Source: Cupriavidus sp. UYMMa02A (lineage in GTDB: Bacteria > Pseudomonadota > Gammaproteobacteria > Burkholderiales > Burkholderiaceae). From it: a stretch of DNA of 64,000 nt. Shown here piece after piece: positions 20,115 through 29,297 of this stretch; within the stretch, counting starts at the first letter, position 1; each line of letters starts with the position of its first letter. A program made the position numbers and the translations under genes. The stretch covers positions 16,468 to 80,467 of the forward strand of contig LRMT01000141.1 in the NCBI GenBank assembly GCA_001725945.1. The letters are read 5' to 3'. The notes below the pieces were generated by a model. It was not told where the DNA came from. It ran no database searches and was given only the letters and a program-made list of their open reading frames with translations.

Positions 20115-20556
20115 GTGTTTGTCTCCGGTACCCCGCGTCGTCGCCCATGAGCAGTGCCCGTACCGATTCCGGCACGGCCCGGGCATGCATTGAGGTGATG
20201 TTGCCGATCACGTGCACGGCCCAGACCCGGGTCTCGTGCGCCTCCATCAGCAAGGTGTCGTCGCGCAGGAAGCGATGGACGAATCCGAGTGACTTTCCGC
20301 CGATCTTTTCGACGGTAATCTCATGCCATATGTAGGAATGGAGGGCGGGCGCATCGAAAAACTGCATCGACAACTGGACGACCGGCAGGCCGCCACGCGT
20401 CCTTTCGTCAAGCACCTCGGTGGGGTCTATTCCGAGCGAGAAGAGCATCTCGTTCAGTCCATCGACCATCCAGCGCGAGTAGTGGGGGAAGAAGATGATG
20501 CCACCGGGATCGCATTCGCTCCAGTTCAGTCGTCGCTCATAGCGGTAGGTACGCAT
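20041..20556 (-). CDS. 4HBT-family acyl-CoA thioesterase (gentisyl-CoA thioesterase candidate)
   Basis: Hot-dog fold thioesterase of the 4-hydroxybenzoyl-CoA thioesterase type, beginning MRTYRYERRLNWSECDPGGIIFFPHYSRW; the Asp in ECDPGGI is the expected catalytic acid. It would release gentisate from gentisyl-CoA for the dioxygenase downstream. The open frame gives 171 residues, longer than the usual 130-145, and its last 74 bases overlap the hydroxylase gene with a low-complexity basic tail. In another frame a stop TGA overlaps the hydroxylase ATG (ATGA), so the native end may be at about 20112 with a base lost near 20150. Confidence 0.75.
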   Translation of the reverse strand: MRTYRYERRLNWSECDPGGIIFFPHYSRWMVDGLNEMLFSLGIDPTEVLDERTRGGLPVVQLSMQFFDAPALHSYIWHEITVEKIGGKSLGFVHRFLRDDTLLMEAHETRVWAVHVIGNITSMHARAVPESVRALLMGDDAGYRRQTHEDQYHRRRPGGPLRSPSSEARAS

Positions 20557-20571
20557 GCTTGTCGCCCGTGC

Positions 20572-22272
20572 TCAAATAACCGACTCTTCGGCGATCTTTC
20601 CTGCGATCGTTGCGCGCAGATGGGCGCGATCGAGCTTGCCGACACGAGTTGTCGGGAAGGCGTCGCAGGCTTCGATCCGTTCGGGCAGCTTGAACTTCGC
20701 CAGGCCGTGGGCGAGCAAGTATTCGCCCAGCTCCGCGACAGTGGGCAACTTGTAGCCGTCGCGAACGATCAGGAACGCACACGCCTTCTCGCCGTAGATC
20801 GGATCGGGCATAGCCACGACTTTGCCGTCCGCGATCGCTGGATGGCGAGCGATCAGGTGTTCGATGTCCTCCGTTCCGAATTTCTCGCCGCCGCGGTTGA
20901 TGTTGTCCTTCATGCGCCCTTCGAAACGGTACACAATCTGGCCGTCGCTCACCGCTGCCCGCATCAGGTCGCCGCTCCGGAAGAAGCCGTCTGGGGTGAA
21001 GCTGACCGCGTTGATTTCCGGCGCCGCGTAGTAGCCGCGCAGCGTAGAGGGCCCTCTGAAACACAGTTCCCCGGCTTCGCCGATTTGCACCGCCTCGTCC
21101 GTGCCTGGGCGAAGCAGCCGCACTTCATCGTAGGGCGAACATGGCATGCCTACGCTGCCATGGCGCACCTCCATGGGCGACTCCGGTGTGCCCGTCAGCA
21201 CCAACCCTTCGGTTATTCCGAACATGTTGATCGAAGGCATGCCGGTCGCTCGTTCGATCGCCTCCGCGCCCATCAAGGTCGACAGCGAACGCACGGAAGA
21301 CAGATCATGCCGTGCGACGTTGGGATAGGCGGCAATCGCCGGTGCATGAGGTCCGATGGTGAATGCATGCTGCACGCGCTCTCGCTCGATTGCATCGAAG
21401 TAACGCTCCACATCCCACTGGGGCATCAACACCGTTGTTGCCCTATAGAGCACCGTGCGAACGATGGCGAACATCATGCCGGCGTTGTGCAGTATGGGCA
21501 GGGCCCAGATGCCAACGTGGCCCTCCTGCATGTCGTAGCGGGCACACCAGGAACGCACGTGACTTTGATATTCAGCATGGAAGCGCGGAATCACCTTGGG
21601 TACGCCCGTCGAGCCGCCAGATAGCTGGAAGGCCACGACGTCCTCACAGCCGAACTCACCCGATATATCCAAGGCGGCAGGTCCCGTGGTGCCTTCGCAT
21701 AGACCTTCCAGCGCATGTCCCGTTGCGTGCGGGGCGCCTCCGGCTACGATGAGGTGTGGGATCTGGTGGCGCTCCGACATAGCCGCTGCGAACGACACCA
21801 GATCGAAACGTCCTCCGGCGTCAGCCTGTACGAAGTAAGCCTTGGGATTCGTCAGTTCGGCCAGCTTGCCGATTTCCAGATCCCGGTACTGGGGAATGCT
21901 GCAGACGGGGACGATGCCGGCCTTAAAGCAAGCAAACAGTGCGACGACCGTATCAATGCTGGTTCCCATCTGGAACATGGCTCGGTCATGCACTTGCAGG
22001 CCTAACGCTCTCAGACCGCAGGCTAGGCGCTCGCTTTGTACGTCGAGCTCGCCGAAGCTCATGCGGTAGCCTTCACAGACGAACGCAATCCGCTCTGGCA
22101 CCTGCTTCGCTGCACTTCGCAGGGTATCTCCCAGTGTCTGGCGCTCCCAGATGCCGCCGTCGAGATAGTACGCGGCCTGCTCCGGCGGGGTGTACACGAC
22201 CCCATCCAATGGGTGCCGAGGGCCAGTCTGACCTACAGGGGTGGCCCCCTCTCCTGTGCAATGCTGTCGCAT
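20572..22272 (-). CDS. Salicylyl-AMP/salicylyl-CoA ligase-like adenylate-forming enzyme
   Basis: An intact 566-residue ANL-family ligase, first gene of the operon. It activates an aryl acid through an acyl-adenylate. The P-loop is FQLSGGSTGVPKVIPR; LPILHNAGMMF, MFGITEGLVLTG (A5), FFRSGDLMRA (A7), GRMKDNINRGGEKFGTEDIE (A8) and the A10 Lys in TRVGKLDRAHLR are all present. The sequence style is that of 2,3-dihydroxybenzoate-AMP ligases (EntE/DhbE) and of SdgA, rather than benzoate-CoA ligase. With a 4HBT thioesterase and an SdgC-like hydroxylase behind it, salicylate is the likely acid. A separate acyl carrier or CoA-transfer enzyme was not found, so it may form the CoA ester itself. Confidence 0.85.
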   Translation of the reverse strand: MRQHCTGEGATPVGQTGPRHPLDGVVYTPPEQAAYYLDGGIWERQTLGDTLRSAAKQVPERIAFVCEGYRMSFGELDVQSERLACGLRALGLQVHDRAMFQMGTSIDTVVALFACFKAGIVPVCSIPQYRDLEIGKLAELTNPKAYFVQADAGGRFDLVSFAAAMSERHQIPHLIVAGGAPHATGHALEGLCEGTTGPAALDISGEFGCEDVVAFQLSGGSTGVPKVIPRFHAEYQSHVRSWCARYDMQEGHVGIWALPILHNAGMMFAIVRTVLYRATTVLMPQWDVERYFDAIERERVQHAFTIGPHAPAIAAYPNVARHDLSSVRSLSTLMGAEAIERATGMPSINMFGITEGLVLTGTPESPMEVRHGSVGMPCSPYDEVRLLRPGTDEAVQIGEAGELCFRGPSTLRGYYAAPEINAVSFTPDGFFRSGDLMRAAVSDGQIVYRFEGRMKDNINRGGEKFGTEDIEHLIARHPAIADGKVVAMPDPIYGEKACAFLIVRDGYKLPTVAELGEYLLAHGLAKFKLPERIEACDAFPTTRVGKLDRAHLRATIAGKIAEESVI

Positions 22273-22353
22273 GCCTCGTCTCCTGTCCTTTGTATAACGG
22301 GTCCGAGTATGGGAGCCGGGTCATACCTGCACAATGCAATGGGTGTTATTGTT

Positions 22354-22374
22354 AGTATTTATGGGCCAAATACT
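22354..22374. promoter_or_regulatory. LysR-type operator candidate
   Basis: AGTATTT (22354-22360) and AAATACT (22368-22374) are perfect 7-bp inverted arms around a 7-base spacer. A T-N11-A core (T22358, A22370) fits the LysR-type consensus. It lies between the ligase gene (start 22272) and the divergent LysR gene (start 22386), where an autoregulatory activation site is expected. Confidence 0.55.
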
Positions 22375-22385
22375 TGCTACGCTTG

Positions 22386-23294
22386 ATGCCTGAGATCGAC
22401 TTGAAGCTCCTGCGGCTGCTTACTCAGATTCACGCGTTGGGCAGCGTGTCCAAGGCGGCCGATGCCGTCCATCTAAGCCAGCCTGCGGCAAGCCTGGCGC
22501 TGGGCCGCCTGCGCCGAATCCTTGGCGACCCGCTATTCGTCCGCGGTTCCAGTGGCATGGTGGCGACCGGCAGGTGCGACGAGGCCGTGGCAGCGGCGCT
22601 GGAAGCGCTGTCACTGATTGATGGCGTGGTGCAGACCCCAGCCGGCTTCGATCCCTTGACCGCGCGGCGGGACTTCGTGGTGACGTTGTCCGATATCGGC
22701 GAAGTGGTGTTCCTGCCCAGGCTAATGGCTGAGCTGTCGCGACTGGCGCCTCACTGCAACATCCGGGCGAAAGCTTTGTCCGCCCGCGAGTTGCCGGAGG
22801 TCATGCAGAGCGGGCAAGTTGAATTGGCGATCGGCTTCTTTCCCGACCTGGAACGTCCCGGCTTCTATATGCAGCGGCTTTTCGAACACCGCTTTGTCTG
22901 CCTCGTGCGCAAGGATCATCCTCGCGTGAAGACAGAGAAAATCCCCTTGGCCGTGTTCCTGGACCTGCCGCATGCCGTTGTAGAACCTGAGGGACGCAGC
23001 CACGAACTCTTCGAGCGCCTGCTCAAGAGCAAAGGCCTCAGCCGCCGCGTTCAACTCAGCGTCCCACATTTCATGAGCGTGCCGGCGATCGTCGCTGCGA
23101 CTGACATGATCGTCACGGTACCGCAAGCGGTGGCGGAATACTTCGTACGATTCGGGGAAGTGCGCATCGTGCAGCCCCCAGTGAATACGCGTCGCTATGC
23201 GCTCAAGCAGCACTGGCATGCGCGCTTCCATGCCGATCCCGGACTGAAGTGGCTACGAGGGTTGATCGCGGAGATTTACACCGAGAACGCCTGA
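22386..23294 (+). CDS. LysR-family regulator, NahR-like, of the CoA-dependent gentisate operon
   Basis: An intact 302-residue regulator. The winged HTH is near residues 17-40 (GSVSKAADAVHLSQPAASLALGRLRRILGDPLFVR). The segment FDPLTARRDFVVTLSDIGEVVFLPRL is the hallmark of the NahR/NagR/DntR subgroup that senses salicylate-type effectors. ATG 22386 is chosen over upstream TTG codons because MPEIDLKLLRLL is the usual NahR-like start. Transcribed divergently from the ligase/gentisate operon with a dyad operator in between, it most likely activates that operon in response to salicylate or a related acid. Confidence 0.9.
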   Translation: MPEIDLKLLRLLTQIHALGSVSKAADAVHLSQPAASLALGRLRRILGDPLFVRGSSGMVATGRCDEAVAAALEALSLIDGVVQTPAGFDPLTARRDFVVTLSDIGEVVFLPRLMAELSRLAPHCNIRAKALSARELPEVMQSGQVELAIGFFPDLERPGFYMQRLFEHRFVCLVRKDHPRVKTEKIPLAVFLDLPHAVVEPEGRSHELFERLLKSKGLSRRVQLSVPHFMSVPAIVAATDMIVTVPQAVAEYFVRFGEVRIVQPPVNTRRYALKQHWHARFHADPGLKWLRGLIAEIYTENA

Positions 23295-23551
23295 AGGCAC
23301 CGCCGTACATGTCGGCCGGGCAACCTGCTTGATCGGCAAGGGAAGCACGGGCCATGCCGCTAAAATGGCTTCGCTGACCATCAGCGCGATGCCAACGTTG
23401 CGCATGTCGCACGTGCACGCACTGCCGCTAAGTCTGCCGGCAACTGCGCGTAGAAGTATTCGTCCGACTCGTCCGGAAAATGGTTAGCGAGGTTCGTGCT
23501 GCGCGCGTTCCGCCGACTAATTTCCTGTGGATATGGGTGTGGCGACCCGCA

Positions 23552-23932
23552 TCAGCTTCCTGCCAGCGCAGCCATGGCACTGTAGGAGTCCATGTAATCA
23601 CGCCAATGCACGATCTTGCGGTCTTCGATGGTGATCACCGAAATAAAGTGGTTGTCGTAATCTATGCCTGTCCGAAGCACGGTGCCGTGAACGGCATATT
23701 CCAGTATGACGACGCGGAGAGAAGACGGCCATGAGATTGGCTCGACCTCCAATGCGCTGCGGCCATCCTCCTTATATAGAAATTCGAATACCGCATTATC
23801 GGCGATCGTATCGAAGACCTGCTCTCCTTCGACGAGCCCAGCAACGCCTTCCTGAATCACATCGAAGAACGGATCTAGCGCTTTGAAAGTCCCATCTGGA
23901 TATGTCGTTGTTCTTGGGAATGTCGCTGGCAC
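23552..23932 (-). CDS. SnoaL/NTF2-like protein
   Basis: A cone-shaped alpha+beta barrel protein of the SnoaL/NTF2-like kind. The recognisable core is LDPFFDVIQEGVAGLVEG, DNAVFEFLY, YDNHFISVITIEDRKIVHWRDYMDSYSAMAAL; the final WRDYMD helix is typical. The N-terminus is uncertain: a GTG at 23932 gives about 126 residues, and no ribosome binding site decides it. Members act as isomerases, hydratases or ligand binders. Being at the tail of the oxygenase operon, it may serve that pathway. Confidence 0.65.
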   Translation of the reverse strand: MPATFPRTTTYPDGTFKALDPFFDVIQEGVAGLVEGEQVFDTIADNAVFEFLYKEDGRSALEVEPISWPSSLRVVILEYAVHGTVLRTGIDYDNHFISVITIEDRKIVHWRDYMDSYSAMAALAGS

Positions 23933-24159
23933 GGAGAGCGTACTGCCCCTCCATCCGCGGGAAGGCACAACCGAGCACGCACTTCCCTGACTTCCGACGT
24001 CAGTTGGTGAAATCTGGCTGGCGCGCGGGCGCCGCCTGCGCACGTTCAGCGATGCGATTGCGCTGAGGTGCGCGGTGAGTTCGTGGCCAACTGGTGCTTC
24101 TTGCGCTGCCCGCCAGCATGCACAGTCTGTGCCGGGCGAGGGCTCCCACGCATGGCCAG

Positions 24160-24627
24160 TCAGGCGGACGGCAGGCCTTCCTCGCGCATGCGCTTCAGCG
24201 TCGTTCGGACTGCGTCGAGATAGGCAGACTCCATACCGGCAGCGAGCTCCTGCTCCGCCGCGCTACCCGGCTCGACGCCCTGAAGCACCAGATCAAACTT
24301 AAATCGCAGATACAGTTCCCCCTCTTGGTCTTCTTCGATGATGTTTTTGATCTGGTCCGTCGCGTTGCCCGACAGTCGCACGATCTCGACACGCTCCTCC
24401 GGGAAGGACAAAATCAATTTCTGAAGCGTCTCACCGTGCAGCACAACTTCGCGAACTAGTCGATCGGCCTGCCGCTGCAGGACAACGCAGCTTGTAATTG
24501 CGTCCACAAAAGGAACTGCGTTCTCTGCTTTGCGCACGAGCCCAGTCCAGACCTGTTCACGGGTCAAGCGGATGGCCGCAGGTCCGTCATGGGGATTGAC
24601 TTCCAGCTTTCGGGTAACACTAATCAT
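24160..24627 (-). CDS. AtaL-like (DUF1857) SRPBCC-fold protein
   Basis: A 155-residue protein beginning MISVTRKLEVNPHDGPAAIRLTREQVW. The pattern (ITSCVVLQRQ..VREVVLHGE, RLSGNATDQIKNIIEEDQEGELYLRFKFDLVLQG, SAAEQELAAGMESAYLDAV) matches the AtaL-like/DUF1857 family of the Bet v1-like superfamily, implicated as small ligand-binding or auxiliary proteins near aromatic and amine degradation genes. It lies 189 bases after the flavin monooxygenase gene on the same strand. Function unproven. Confidence 0.7.
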   Translation of the reverse strand: MISVTRKLEVNPHDGPAAIRLTREQVWTGLVRKAENAVPFVDAITSCVVLQRQADRLVREVVLHGETLQKLILSFPEERVEIVRLSGNATDQIKNIIEEDQEGELYLRFKFDLVLQGVEPGSAAEQELAAGMESAYLDAVRTTLKRMREEGLPSA

Positions 24628-24815
24628 TGCAACTCCTGTATTTTCAATGAATGGTCCGGTCTCTTGCTGTATCACGACCTTCGTTGGATCTCTATGGGCG
24701 GGATCGTGCCTAACCGTTTCCCCTTATGGGACACCTTGAGCCTGAGTACTGGCTTAGTGAGGATGTTCCGATTCATCTGCAGCTTCTCCGCTCCGTGATA
24801 CATGGACGGGGCTTG

Positions 24816-26069
24816 TTACAGACCCTCTGCGTTGAGAACGTCCTTATTCAGGCCCGCCACGTTCTTGTATCGGTTTGAGATATCGGCCAGCGCGGCATTG
24901 CTAATGACGTCTTCGATCCTGGCAAATGGCTCTCCGCCTGTCAGCTCATGCACGGCTTGGAGAATGGCATCGGGCGGCGCCTTGCGATTCATCAAGACCA
25001 CGTCGGCGGTTGCCTTGCCACGAATGCCGTCATAGGCTTCCAGCGCCGAAGCGTTCAGCCCATGGAGCTTGAGTTGCTCCGCCAGGCACGGCGCGTCGAG
25101 AATCGCCTGACCCGCTCCGTTCGACCCGCGGGGGACCATCGGATGCGCGGCATCGCCCAGCAGGGTGACGCGCCCGAATGTCCATTTCGGCAGCGGATCC
25201 TGGTCGACCATCGGATACTCGAGGATTGTCTCAGTGGCCTGGATCATGCCTGCCACGTCCAGCCAGTCGAAAGTCCAATCGGAAAAGGCCGGGAAGAAAT
25301 CTTCGAGGCGTCCGCGGCCGCTCCAGTCTTGCCGCGCAGGCTGAGGCGTTTCGATTTCCGCGACCCAGTTCACGAGTTGGTTCCCCTGGCCATCGACGTT
25401 ATCGCGGATCGGGTAGATCACCATCTTCCCGACGGACAGCCATCCTGCGCGCACCATGGTCGCACCGGAGAGGAACGGTTGCCAAACCACACTGCCACGC
25501 CACATATTGACGCCAGAATACCGCGGTGGTCCTTCATGCGGATAGAGCTGCTTGCGCACTACGGAATGAATGCCATCGCAAGCTACCAGCACTGCAGCAC
25601 GTACGGGCTCAAGTTCCGTTCCGTCGGGGGAGGCAAACCGCAGCGTAACGCCCTCCGCGTCCTGCTCGAATCCGGTGAAACGGTGTCCTTCGACAACTGC
25701 GCCGTCCCCCAGCCTTTCGCGGACGGCGCTAAGCAGCACAGACTGCAGGTCACCGCGATGAATGGAGAACTGCGGCCAGCGATAGCCGGCGTGGCGGCCA
25801 GCCGGCTCGCTGTAGACGAACTGACCGAAGCGGTTGAAGAATGCCGACTCCTTCGTCGTGACGGCCGCGGCATCCAGAGCGCCCAGAAGCCCCAGTTTAT
25901 CCAGTTCGCGTACCGCGTGCGGCAAAAGGTTAATGCCCACACCCAGCGGCTTGATCTCCGGCGCTGCTTCATAGACGCTACAGGGGATCCCCGCTCCATG
26001 AAGACTCAAGGCCAGTGTCAGCCCACCAATGCCGGCACCGACAATGGCGACTTCGCTACTCTTATGCAT
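24816..26069 (-). CDS. FAD-dependent aromatic monooxygenase (PhzS-like class A)
   Basis: An intact 417-residue class A flavoprotein monooxygenase. EVAIVGAGIGGLTLALSLHG binds the FAD ADP part, LVACDGIHSVVRKQLYP is the DG motif, and GRVTLLGDAAHPMVPRGSNGAGQAILDA is the GD motif that binds the flavin ribityl chain. It needs no separate reductase and uses NAD(P)H and O2. The style (PLGVGINLLPHAVRELDKLGL) is that of the PhzS / 3-hydroxybenzoate-type group. It sits in the same run as the NagG-like oxygenase, dehydrogenases and AtaL-like protein; its substrate is probably a hydroxylated aromatic intermediate. Confidence 0.85.
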   Translation of the reverse strand: MHKSSEVAIVGAGIGGLTLALSLHGAGIPCSVYEAAPEIKPLGVGINLLPHAVRELDKLGLLGALDAAAVTTKESAFFNRFGQFVYSEPAGRHAGYRWPQFSIHRGDLQSVLLSAVRERLGDGAVVEGHRFTGFEQDAEGVTLRFASPDGTELEPVRAAVLVACDGIHSVVRKQLYPHEGPPRYSGVNMWRGSVVWQPFLSGATMVRAGWLSVGKMVIYPIRDNVDGQGNQLVNWVAEIETPQPARQDWSGRGRLEDFFPAFSDWTFDWLDVAGMIQATETILEYPMVDQDPLPKWTFGRVTLLGDAAHPMVPRGSNGAGQAILDAPCLAEQLKLHGLNASALEAYDGIRGKATADVVLMNRKAPPDAILQAVHELTGGEPFARIEDVISNAALADISNRYKNVAGLNKDVLNAEGL

Positions 26070-26116
26070 AGTCTTGCCCTACCTGATCTGTTGATACGTT
26101 GAGGTCCGGTTCCCGG

Positions 26117-26938
26117 CTACTTGCCGGCTGCCGGTTGCACTGCGACTTCCATGTCCAGGAGACGCGATGCAACCAGACCACCGTCGGCCATGAGATTGGC
26201 GCCGACAATCCAAGCGCTGGCCGGCGCAGTCAGGAACGCGATGACGGGCGCGATATCCTCGGGCCGCCCGACTCCACCGGCCCGGCGAATGGCGTCATCG
26301 ACGCTGGCATGCCCCAGCGAGACGCGGAAGTCGTTGAGGATCGGGGTATCGGTTGGCCCCGGACTAACGCAGTTCATGCGAATTCCCGTCTGGCTGCGCA
26401 ATGTCGCCGCACGATGCATGGTCCAGACAATGAGCGCCTCTTTGAAGTACGGATAGGCCAAGGCATCAGAAACCGGATTTCGCTCAATCCAATCCAGTCC
26501 CTGCTGAAACCCATTGACTCTGGCCAACTCCAGATGCTGCGGTAGCCTTTGCGGCCAGCCCTGCCCCGCCGTTGACGCCACATTGACAATGGCGCCGTTG
26601 CGCGTGATCTTCGGCACCAGATTCTCTGTCAGGTAGCGCAGTCCAAGATAGTTGACCTTCGCCACACGATCGGCTCCCAACGTGCCCGGCACGCCCGCCA
26701 CATTGCATAGCGCGTCGATGCCGGCCGGAATCTCGGCCACGGCCGTGTCAATGGACTCTGCATGCATCAGGTCTATCGGAACGAAATGCTGCACCGGAAA
26801 GTCTGGCGCCACCCGATCCAACGCAATGATCGAAGCGCCTTGCGCTGCGAGCAGCTGCGCGGTCTGCGCGCCGATGCCGGACGCGGCCCCCGTAATGATT
26901 ACCGTCAGACGGCGTTTCGATGCGTCTGTCTGATTCAT
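26117..26938 (-). CDS. SDR-family dehydrogenase, coniferyl-alcohol dehydrogenase-like
   Basis: An intact 273-residue short-chain dehydrogenase. The cofactor motif is VIITGAASGIGAQTAQLLA near residues 13-31, then NVAGVPG, the catalytic Ser region IVNVASTAG, YPYFK (a proper YxxxK), and MNCVSPGPTDTPIL. The insertion between Ser and Tyr (PQHLELARVNGFQQGLDW) and the DRVAKVNYLGLRYLTE stretch are typical of the coniferyl-alcohol dehydrogenase / 3-alpha-hydroxysteroid dehydrogenase subgroup. It would oxidise a benzylic or cyclic alcohol to the aldehyde or ketone, and the next gene in the run is an aldehyde dehydrogenase. Confidence 0.85.
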   Translation of the reverse strand: MNQTDASKRRLTVIITGAASGIGAQTAQLLAAQGASIIALDRVAPDFPVQHFVPIDLMHAESIDTAVAEIPAGIDALCNVAGVPGTLGADRVAKVNYLGLRYLTENLVPKITRNGAIVNVASTAGQGWPQRLPQHLELARVNGFQQGLDWIERNPVSDALAYPYFKEALIVWTMHRAATLRSQTGIRMNCVSPGPTDTPILNDFRVSLGHASVDDAIRRAGGVGRPEDIAPVIAFLTAPASAWIVGANLMADGGLVASRLLDMEVAVQPAAGK

Positions 26939-26979
26939 TGGTCCCTCGCTATGGTTGATGGTTACTTCGGGGCCGAAGC

Positions 26980-28440
26980 TCAGACCTGCCGATGAATGGT
27001 CTTGGTGCGGAGGTAGCTTTCGATCCCCTCCTCGCCGCTCTCATAGCCGTAGCCACTGTCTTTGACACCGCCAAAAGGCGCCTCCGCGACCGACACTGCA
27101 ATGTTGTTGATAGCCAGGACGCCGACCTCGAGTTCCGCAGACAATTTCGCCTGTGCCGCCGCGGAATTCGTGAACGCGTACGAGGCGAGGCCGAGATCGA
27201 TTGCATGGCGTCGGCGATGGCTTCGTCGAGATCGTCGAACTTCTTGATCAGGGCAATCGGACCGAAAGCCTCTTCGCGCCATGCTCGTGCTTGCGACGGC
27301 ACATCGCAAAGCACGGTAGGCGCGTAAAAGTAGCCGCGGTCGCCGAGCCGCTTTCCGCCGCTCACCACATGCCCGCCTGCGGCCACCGCGTCGGAGACAA
27401 GATCGTCAACCGCGGAGAGCCTCCTAGCATTGGCGAGCGGCCCCATCTCGCTGTAGGATCCAGGCCGTCACCGACCTTCAGGCCTGCGGCATGCTTTCCG
27501 AAGGCGTCGACAAACCGATCATAAACCGCAGCTTGCACAAGAACCGCGTTGGTGCCAGGCATAGCTGCCCGGCATTACGAAACTTCGCTGCGGCGCTTTG
27601 CGCAACAGCGCGGTCAATGTCCGCATCCGCCATCACTATGACTGGTGAGTGCCCACCCAATTCGAGCGTGGTCCGCTTCAGGCTGGCAGCAGATTGCTCG
27701 GCAAGCAACTTGCCGACGGGCACCGACCCGGTTAGCGACACCTTTTGAATAACCAAGGATGACAGCATTTGCCTGGAGACCTCGGAAGGCGGGCCGAACA
27801 CCAAGTTGATGACGCCCGCCGGTAGCCCGGCGTCGGCGAACATTCAACCATAGCCGCCACCGATGCAGGCGTTTCCTCGGCTGGCTTGAGCACACAGGAG
27901 CATCCGGCAGCCAAGGCACCCCCAAGCTTGCGTCCGGCAAGCACTACCGGCATGTTCCACGGCGAGAACAGCGCACACGGACCAACCGGCTCCTTCTGCA
28001 CCAGGATCTGCGCCCCCCTCAATTGCGAGGCACGATACGGCCGTAGATACGTCTCGCCTGTTCGCCAAACCACTTGATCATGTCAGCGGCGGCCGCGACT
28101 TCGTTACGCGCCTGAGCCAAGGGCTTCCCTTGCTCGATGGTAATCAGGAAGGCGATTGACTCGCGTCTTTCCAGCATGAGCGCCACGGCTCGCTCAATGA
28201 GCATGCCGCGCTCATAGGCAGGCACACTGCGCCATGCCCGGAAGCCGACCTCCGCGGCAGCAATGGCCTGGTCGATGTCAGCCACGGATGCGTGGGAAAG
28301 CTCCCCCAGAACCTCCTCTGTCGCTGGTTGATGACACGCGTCACTGTTTCAGCAGTGCCATCGCGCCATTCGCCGTGTATAAACAGTTGGGGCATCCGAT
28401 AAATCCTCTCGCCGCTTTGCGGCGATGCCGGGAATGTCAT
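26980..28440 (-). pseudogene. NAD(P)-dependent aldehyde dehydrogenase, six frameshifts
   Basis: A full-length aldehyde dehydrogenase can be pieced together: MPQLFIHGEWRDG, ADIDQAIAAAEVGFRAWRSV, VGPCALFSPWNMPVV, KPAEETPASVAAM, VSLTGSVPVGKLLAEQ, LELGGHSPVIVMADAD (catalytic Glu), FRNAGQLCLAPTRF (catalytic Cys), REEAFGPIALIKKFDD, FGGVKDSGYGYESGEEGIESYL. Six frame changes are needed, near 28325, 28025, 27845, 27545, 27455 and 27205. No motif is missing. It resembles succinate-semialdehyde/salicylaldehyde-type dehydrogenases and would oxidise the aldehyde made by the neighbouring SDR. Start is 28440 or 28395. The density of lesions is the highest in the window. Confidence 0.85.
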
Positions 28441-28471
28441 GTTTCTCTCCTCAGTCCGATGCTGCTGCGCG

Positions 28472-28812
28472 TTACGCAGGCGCGGGAGCGCTGATTTGCT
28501 GTTCGAGGCCGACCAGAACCTGGTCATCCTCTATGCGGACGTGTAGGTGCGCAGCCTCTCGCTCGCCGGTCCACAAGTAGCGTTCCCGCTCCGAACGTCG
28601 AACTTGGCCTGGTGGAGTGGACATTCCACTTCGTATCCTTCGACAAAGCCGTCGCACAGGCGGGCATTCCCATGCGTGCAAATATTGTCGGTAGCGTAGA
28701 TTTCGCCGTCCACGCCGTACAGCGCGATCTCGCGCCCCTCCACCTGCACACCGATTACGTCGCCCTCGGGCACCGCACTGCGCGGCGCGACAACGAGCCA
28801 ATGGATGGTCAT
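28472..28812 (-). pseudogene. nagAb: Rieske-type ferredoxin of the salicylate 5-hydroxylase (NagAb-like), one frameshift
   Basis: A small [2Fe-2S] Rieske ferredoxin that would carry electrons from the NagAa-like reductase to the NagGH-like oxygenase. It begins MTIHWLVVAPRSAVPEGDV. Cluster ligands are in ICTHGNARLCDG (Cys-x-His) and VECPLHQAKFDV (Cys-x-x-His). A slip near 28540 follows LRTY; restored, the tail is VRIEDDQVLVGLEQQISA and ends at 28472, giving ~113 residues instead of the usual 105. It follows the small oxygenase subunit by 10 bases. Confidence 0.85.
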
Positions 28813-28822
28813 ACTGGATACC

Positions 28823-29296
28823 TCAGATTGGATAAATGATGGAATTCGGGATCATCTCGGAGTCGAACACACAGATGCGCGAGGCAAACTTCATCCCCTT
28901 TTGCGTCCGCTGCACCAAGTCCACGTAGCGCCCCGTGTTGAACACCTCGGAGAGCTTGCTTTGCTTGGTGCGGAACACCGCGTAGTTAGCCTCCACCGAG
29001 AGCCGCTCACCGTCGTCGGCGAGCACCCGAGGGGCCCCGACCACGTGGCGCTGGTAGTACGGGTCGTGGAACAATGTCTCCCGCACGCCGAACACACGGT
29101 CCTTAAGCATGCCCTTGCTTTCCAGCGAAATGGTTGCCAGCGGAAATCCGCGGTCGAAGTTCTCGCGCGGCTGCACCTTGTAGACGCACTCGTCGAGGAA
29201 GAACTCCGGCCAGCGGTCCAACTCGCCGTTATCGAGCGCGGCTGCGTAGTCGGCATAGAGCCCAAGCAATTGGGAATAAGTCGAAGAGTCGAGCAC
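28823..29296 (-). CDS. nagH: Salicylate 5-hydroxylase small subunit (NagH-like)
   Basis: An intact 157-residue beta subunit of a ring-hydroxylating oxygenase: a cone-shaped SnoaL-like fold that builds the alpha3beta3 core and has no cofactor. Family features are YADYAAALDNGELDRWPEFFLDECVYKV, the FGVRETLFHDPYYQRHVVG stretch and FASRICVFDSEMIPNSIIYPI at the end. It starts one base after the large-subunit stop, so the two are translationally coupled. Gene order reductase-large-small-ferredoxin equals nagAa-G-H-Ab. Confidence 0.87.
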   Translation of the reverse strand: MLDSSTYSQLLGLYADYAAALDNGELDRWPEFFLDECVYKVQPRENFDRGFPLATISLESKGMLKDRVFGVRETLFHDPYYQRHVVGAPRVLADDGERLSVEANYAVFRTKQSKLSEVFNTGRYVDLVQRTQKGMKFASRICVFDSEMIPNSIIYPI

Positions 29297-29297
29297 G

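Noticed and set aside
20323..21624. 433-codon plus-strand open frame
   Set aside because: Lies entirely antisense to the adenylate-forming ligase and thioesterase, which carry complete motifs.
24948..26102. 384-codon plus-strand open frame
   Set aside because: Antisense to the intact FAD monooxygenase; no recognisable domain.
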